Origin: Calliopum simillimum
Lineage: Eukaryota; Arthropoda; Insecta; Diptera; Lauxaniidae
Length of the DNA: 64,000 bases
Reading direction: 5' to 3'
Assembly (NCBI GenBank): GCA_951812925.1
Contig: OX638369.1
Coordinates: forward strand, 66,044,228-66,108,227
In this document: positions 62,273-64,000 of the stretch, piece by piece
Numbering within the stretch: the stretch's first letter is position 1
How the letters are laid out: every line of letters starts with the position of its first letter
Translations under genes and position numbers: made by a program
The notes under the pieces: model-generated
Databases searched by the model: none
Told to the model about the DNA's origin: nothing
Seen by the model: the letters and a program-made list of their open reading frames with translations, nothing else

Positions 62273-64000
62273 TGCGGCTTCCACCGTACTACACCAAACC
62301 CTAGATGAGGGGTACTTTGACGGGAATATCAAAGGGCTCGCGTCACGTTTCTATAACGTCTTTTATACGCAAAGACAAGGTAAGAAACGTTCAGCCATTA
62401 TGGCTAAAAAAAACATAAATTGTTATTTAAACACTAAATATGGTACTAATGATCTAACAGTAGTAATGTTCAACGAGAAGGATGGAACTGCTACTTGGAT
62501 ACTTTCATCCTATATGGCGCACGACTTGGAGGCACCACCAAGTGACTTTCAAGCTGCTGTCTGCCACGCAAATGAACACAACATCAAACTCATCGCTGGA
62601 AGTGATGCTAATGCACATAATCCTATATGGGGCTGTAAGCATGTCAATGAAAGGGGTGAGTCTCTTCTACACTTTATAAACAACTCGAATTTATGCATTG
62701 CAAATCGAGGCAATGAACCAACATATATTGGTCCAAGCAGCCAAAATGTTCTGGATATTACTTTATATTCAAACACTAAATTCTTCAACGTATATAATTG
62801 GAATGTTTTGGATAAACCATCCTTTTCCGATCATAAGTACATAGGCTTTTCGGTAGATTTTAATCCAATTATTATTGCCAAGGCTTTTAGAAACCCGGCA
62901 AAAACAGATTGGGGAAAATTTACGAAAATCGTTCACAAAAGGTTAGGAAAACAATCTGTTCCTAATCTTCTAAGTCATACTTCTCTAGAAGAAGCAAACC
63001 AGTTACTTAGCACAACTATGGTTAAAGCTTTCAATCACTCTTGTCCCATTAGTAAACCAAAAAAGAAACCTAAACCACCATGGTGGAACCAAGAAATCTC
63101 CTTGGCCAGATCAAATATACAGAATTTGTTTAAAAACGCTCGTAAAACCAACTCAATAGATCAGTGGGCATGCTATAGAGCTGAACTCAAAATCTTTAAA
63201 TACACCATACGTAAAGCAAAAAGATTGAGCTGGCAGGCATACTGTAAAGATATTGAAAATACAACAGATGCAGCCAGACTCAGAAAAATTTTGTCAAAAA
63301 AAGAAATAACGCCAGTTTTAATTCAAAATGATAATGGAAAATGGACTGATAATGCAGCGGAAACAGTAGAGTTGTTAATGCAAACTCACTTTCCGGGCTG
63401 CCTTAACATTTCCATTCCAACGACTTTGCAAACAATACCTAGCTTAGAAGGTACACCTCCTAACATATTTAATAAGAACAGAATAAATCATGCTCTTGAG
63501 TCCTTTAAACAATATAAATCAGCAGGTCCTGATAACATTTTCCCAGCTATGTTACAATATGCTAAAGATAGTATCATGGAATGGCTTATAAAAATTTTTC
63601 ACGGTTGCTTAAGACTTCAATATGTACCGCAATCATGGCGCCAGGCAAAAGTAGTGTTTATTCCCAAAGGAGGAAAAATTCCCACGCCAAGGCAAAAGAT
63701 TTCAGACCTATTAGTTTAACGTCTTTTCTCCTTAAAACCATGGAACGTGTCATAGACTGCTTCATTAGAGAAAGTATTCCCCACGGTTACATGTCACCTA
63801 CTCAGCACGCCTACCAAAAAGGCAAATCAGTGGAAACTGCTCTACATAGTGTTGTCAAAAACATTGAGAATTCCCTTCACTACAAGGAATACACTTTAGC
63901 GGCATTCCTGGATATTGAAGGGGATTTTAACAATATTTCAAATGAATCGCTAATAGAGGGACTTCGGTTGATGGGAGTTAACGAATTTCTTATAGGGTGG
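62238..64000 (+). pseudogene. Non-LTR ORF2: endonuclease and reverse transcriptase (partial)
   Basis: ATG at 62238 overlaps ORF1 by 35 bases. MKILQVNLHHSSAAS opens an apurinic-type endonuclease. The expected QEPW segment with its catalytic Glu is missing (text jumps from EGYFDG to NIKGLASRF). Later motifs SDANAHN, NVLDITLYS and SFSDHKYIGF are present. RT follows with YKSAGPDNIFPAML and WRQAKVVFIPKGGK. A one-base loss in the A run near 63675 ends the frame at 63719; in the neighbouring frame it continues KDFRPISLTSFLLKTMERVI and LAAFLDIEGDFNNI (motif A) to the window edge. Confidence 0.85.

Larger units (their letters stand above)
61532..64000 (+). mobile_element. Non-LTR retrotransposon, R1/LOA/I-like group, runs off the window
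   Basis: This abuts the truncated copia LTR at 61531. It carries an ORF1 with a DUF4780-like region and an overlapping ORF2 with endonuclease and RT. The DUF4780 plus EN-RT arrangement is known from fly non-LTR elements; assignment to a clade is uncertain. Both ORFs have single-base shifts, so this copy is inactive. The 3' half lies beyond the window. Confidence 0.8.

Overview
The window looks like insect nuclear DNA, most likely from a higher dipteran fly; tephritid or drosophilid-like is an inference from the retroelement families and the intron style. It is AT-rich, eukaryotic and dominated by transposable elements. I see no operons, rRNA or CRISPR arrays. One tRNA-like sequence is present at 37273-37354.

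One host gene can be assembled on the + strand. It has five coding exons (2718-2920, 3803-4007, 9015-9220, 20367-20514, 33239-34906). All four junctions carry GT..AG signals and keep phase, giving an 809-residue product. Its introns of about 0.9, 5.0, 11.1 and 12.7 kb are packed with mobile DNA. I do not recognise the protein. It is low in complexity, has two SQVS-x-Y...NPF modules, a KKRRAPEPP stretch and a repeated KSFKPPLATKP segment, which suggests a scaffold or adaptor.

Introns 2 to 4 hold nested foldback elements (5359-8943, 10423-11008, 11603-12010). They also hold hairpin derivatives of Tc1-like and other transposons (13246-14573, 22132-23150, 24399-26063), a 5'-truncated RTE-like LINE (19083-20172), Tc1/Tc3-type transposase relics, a Tc1-like element with IR/DR ends (29699-30617) and a near-perfect 2.1-kb palindrome (30779-32855). 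The most unusual item is a 3851-bp DNA transposon at 15041-18891. It has TTA target duplications, about 410-bp terminal inverted repeats, and a broken gene with SDTD and LPGFHAHTGCD motifs.

Downstream of the host gene (35-52 kb) there are more foldbacks, a gypsy-type integrase relic, a PIF/Harbinger-like MITE nested in another TIR element, a piggyBac-like MITE, a 2.8-kb palindrome and a 136-bp minisatellite. From 52.9 to 61.5 kb a + strand Ty1/copia element (TGGTAGCAGAGC primer site) has its gag split by a - strand copia element (ATTTG duplication, half-tRNA-iMet primer site). One LTR of that inner element is in turn split by a 1.27-kb palindrome. The outer copia 3' LTR is cut after 44 bp and joins a non-LTR retrotransposon (DUF4780-like ORF1, EN/RT ORF2) that runs off the window.

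The recurring theme is hairpin DNA: at least ten inverted-repeat elements from several superfamilies. Many sit inside introns of a gene that is presumably transcribed, so its pre-mRNA could fold into long double-stranded RNA.
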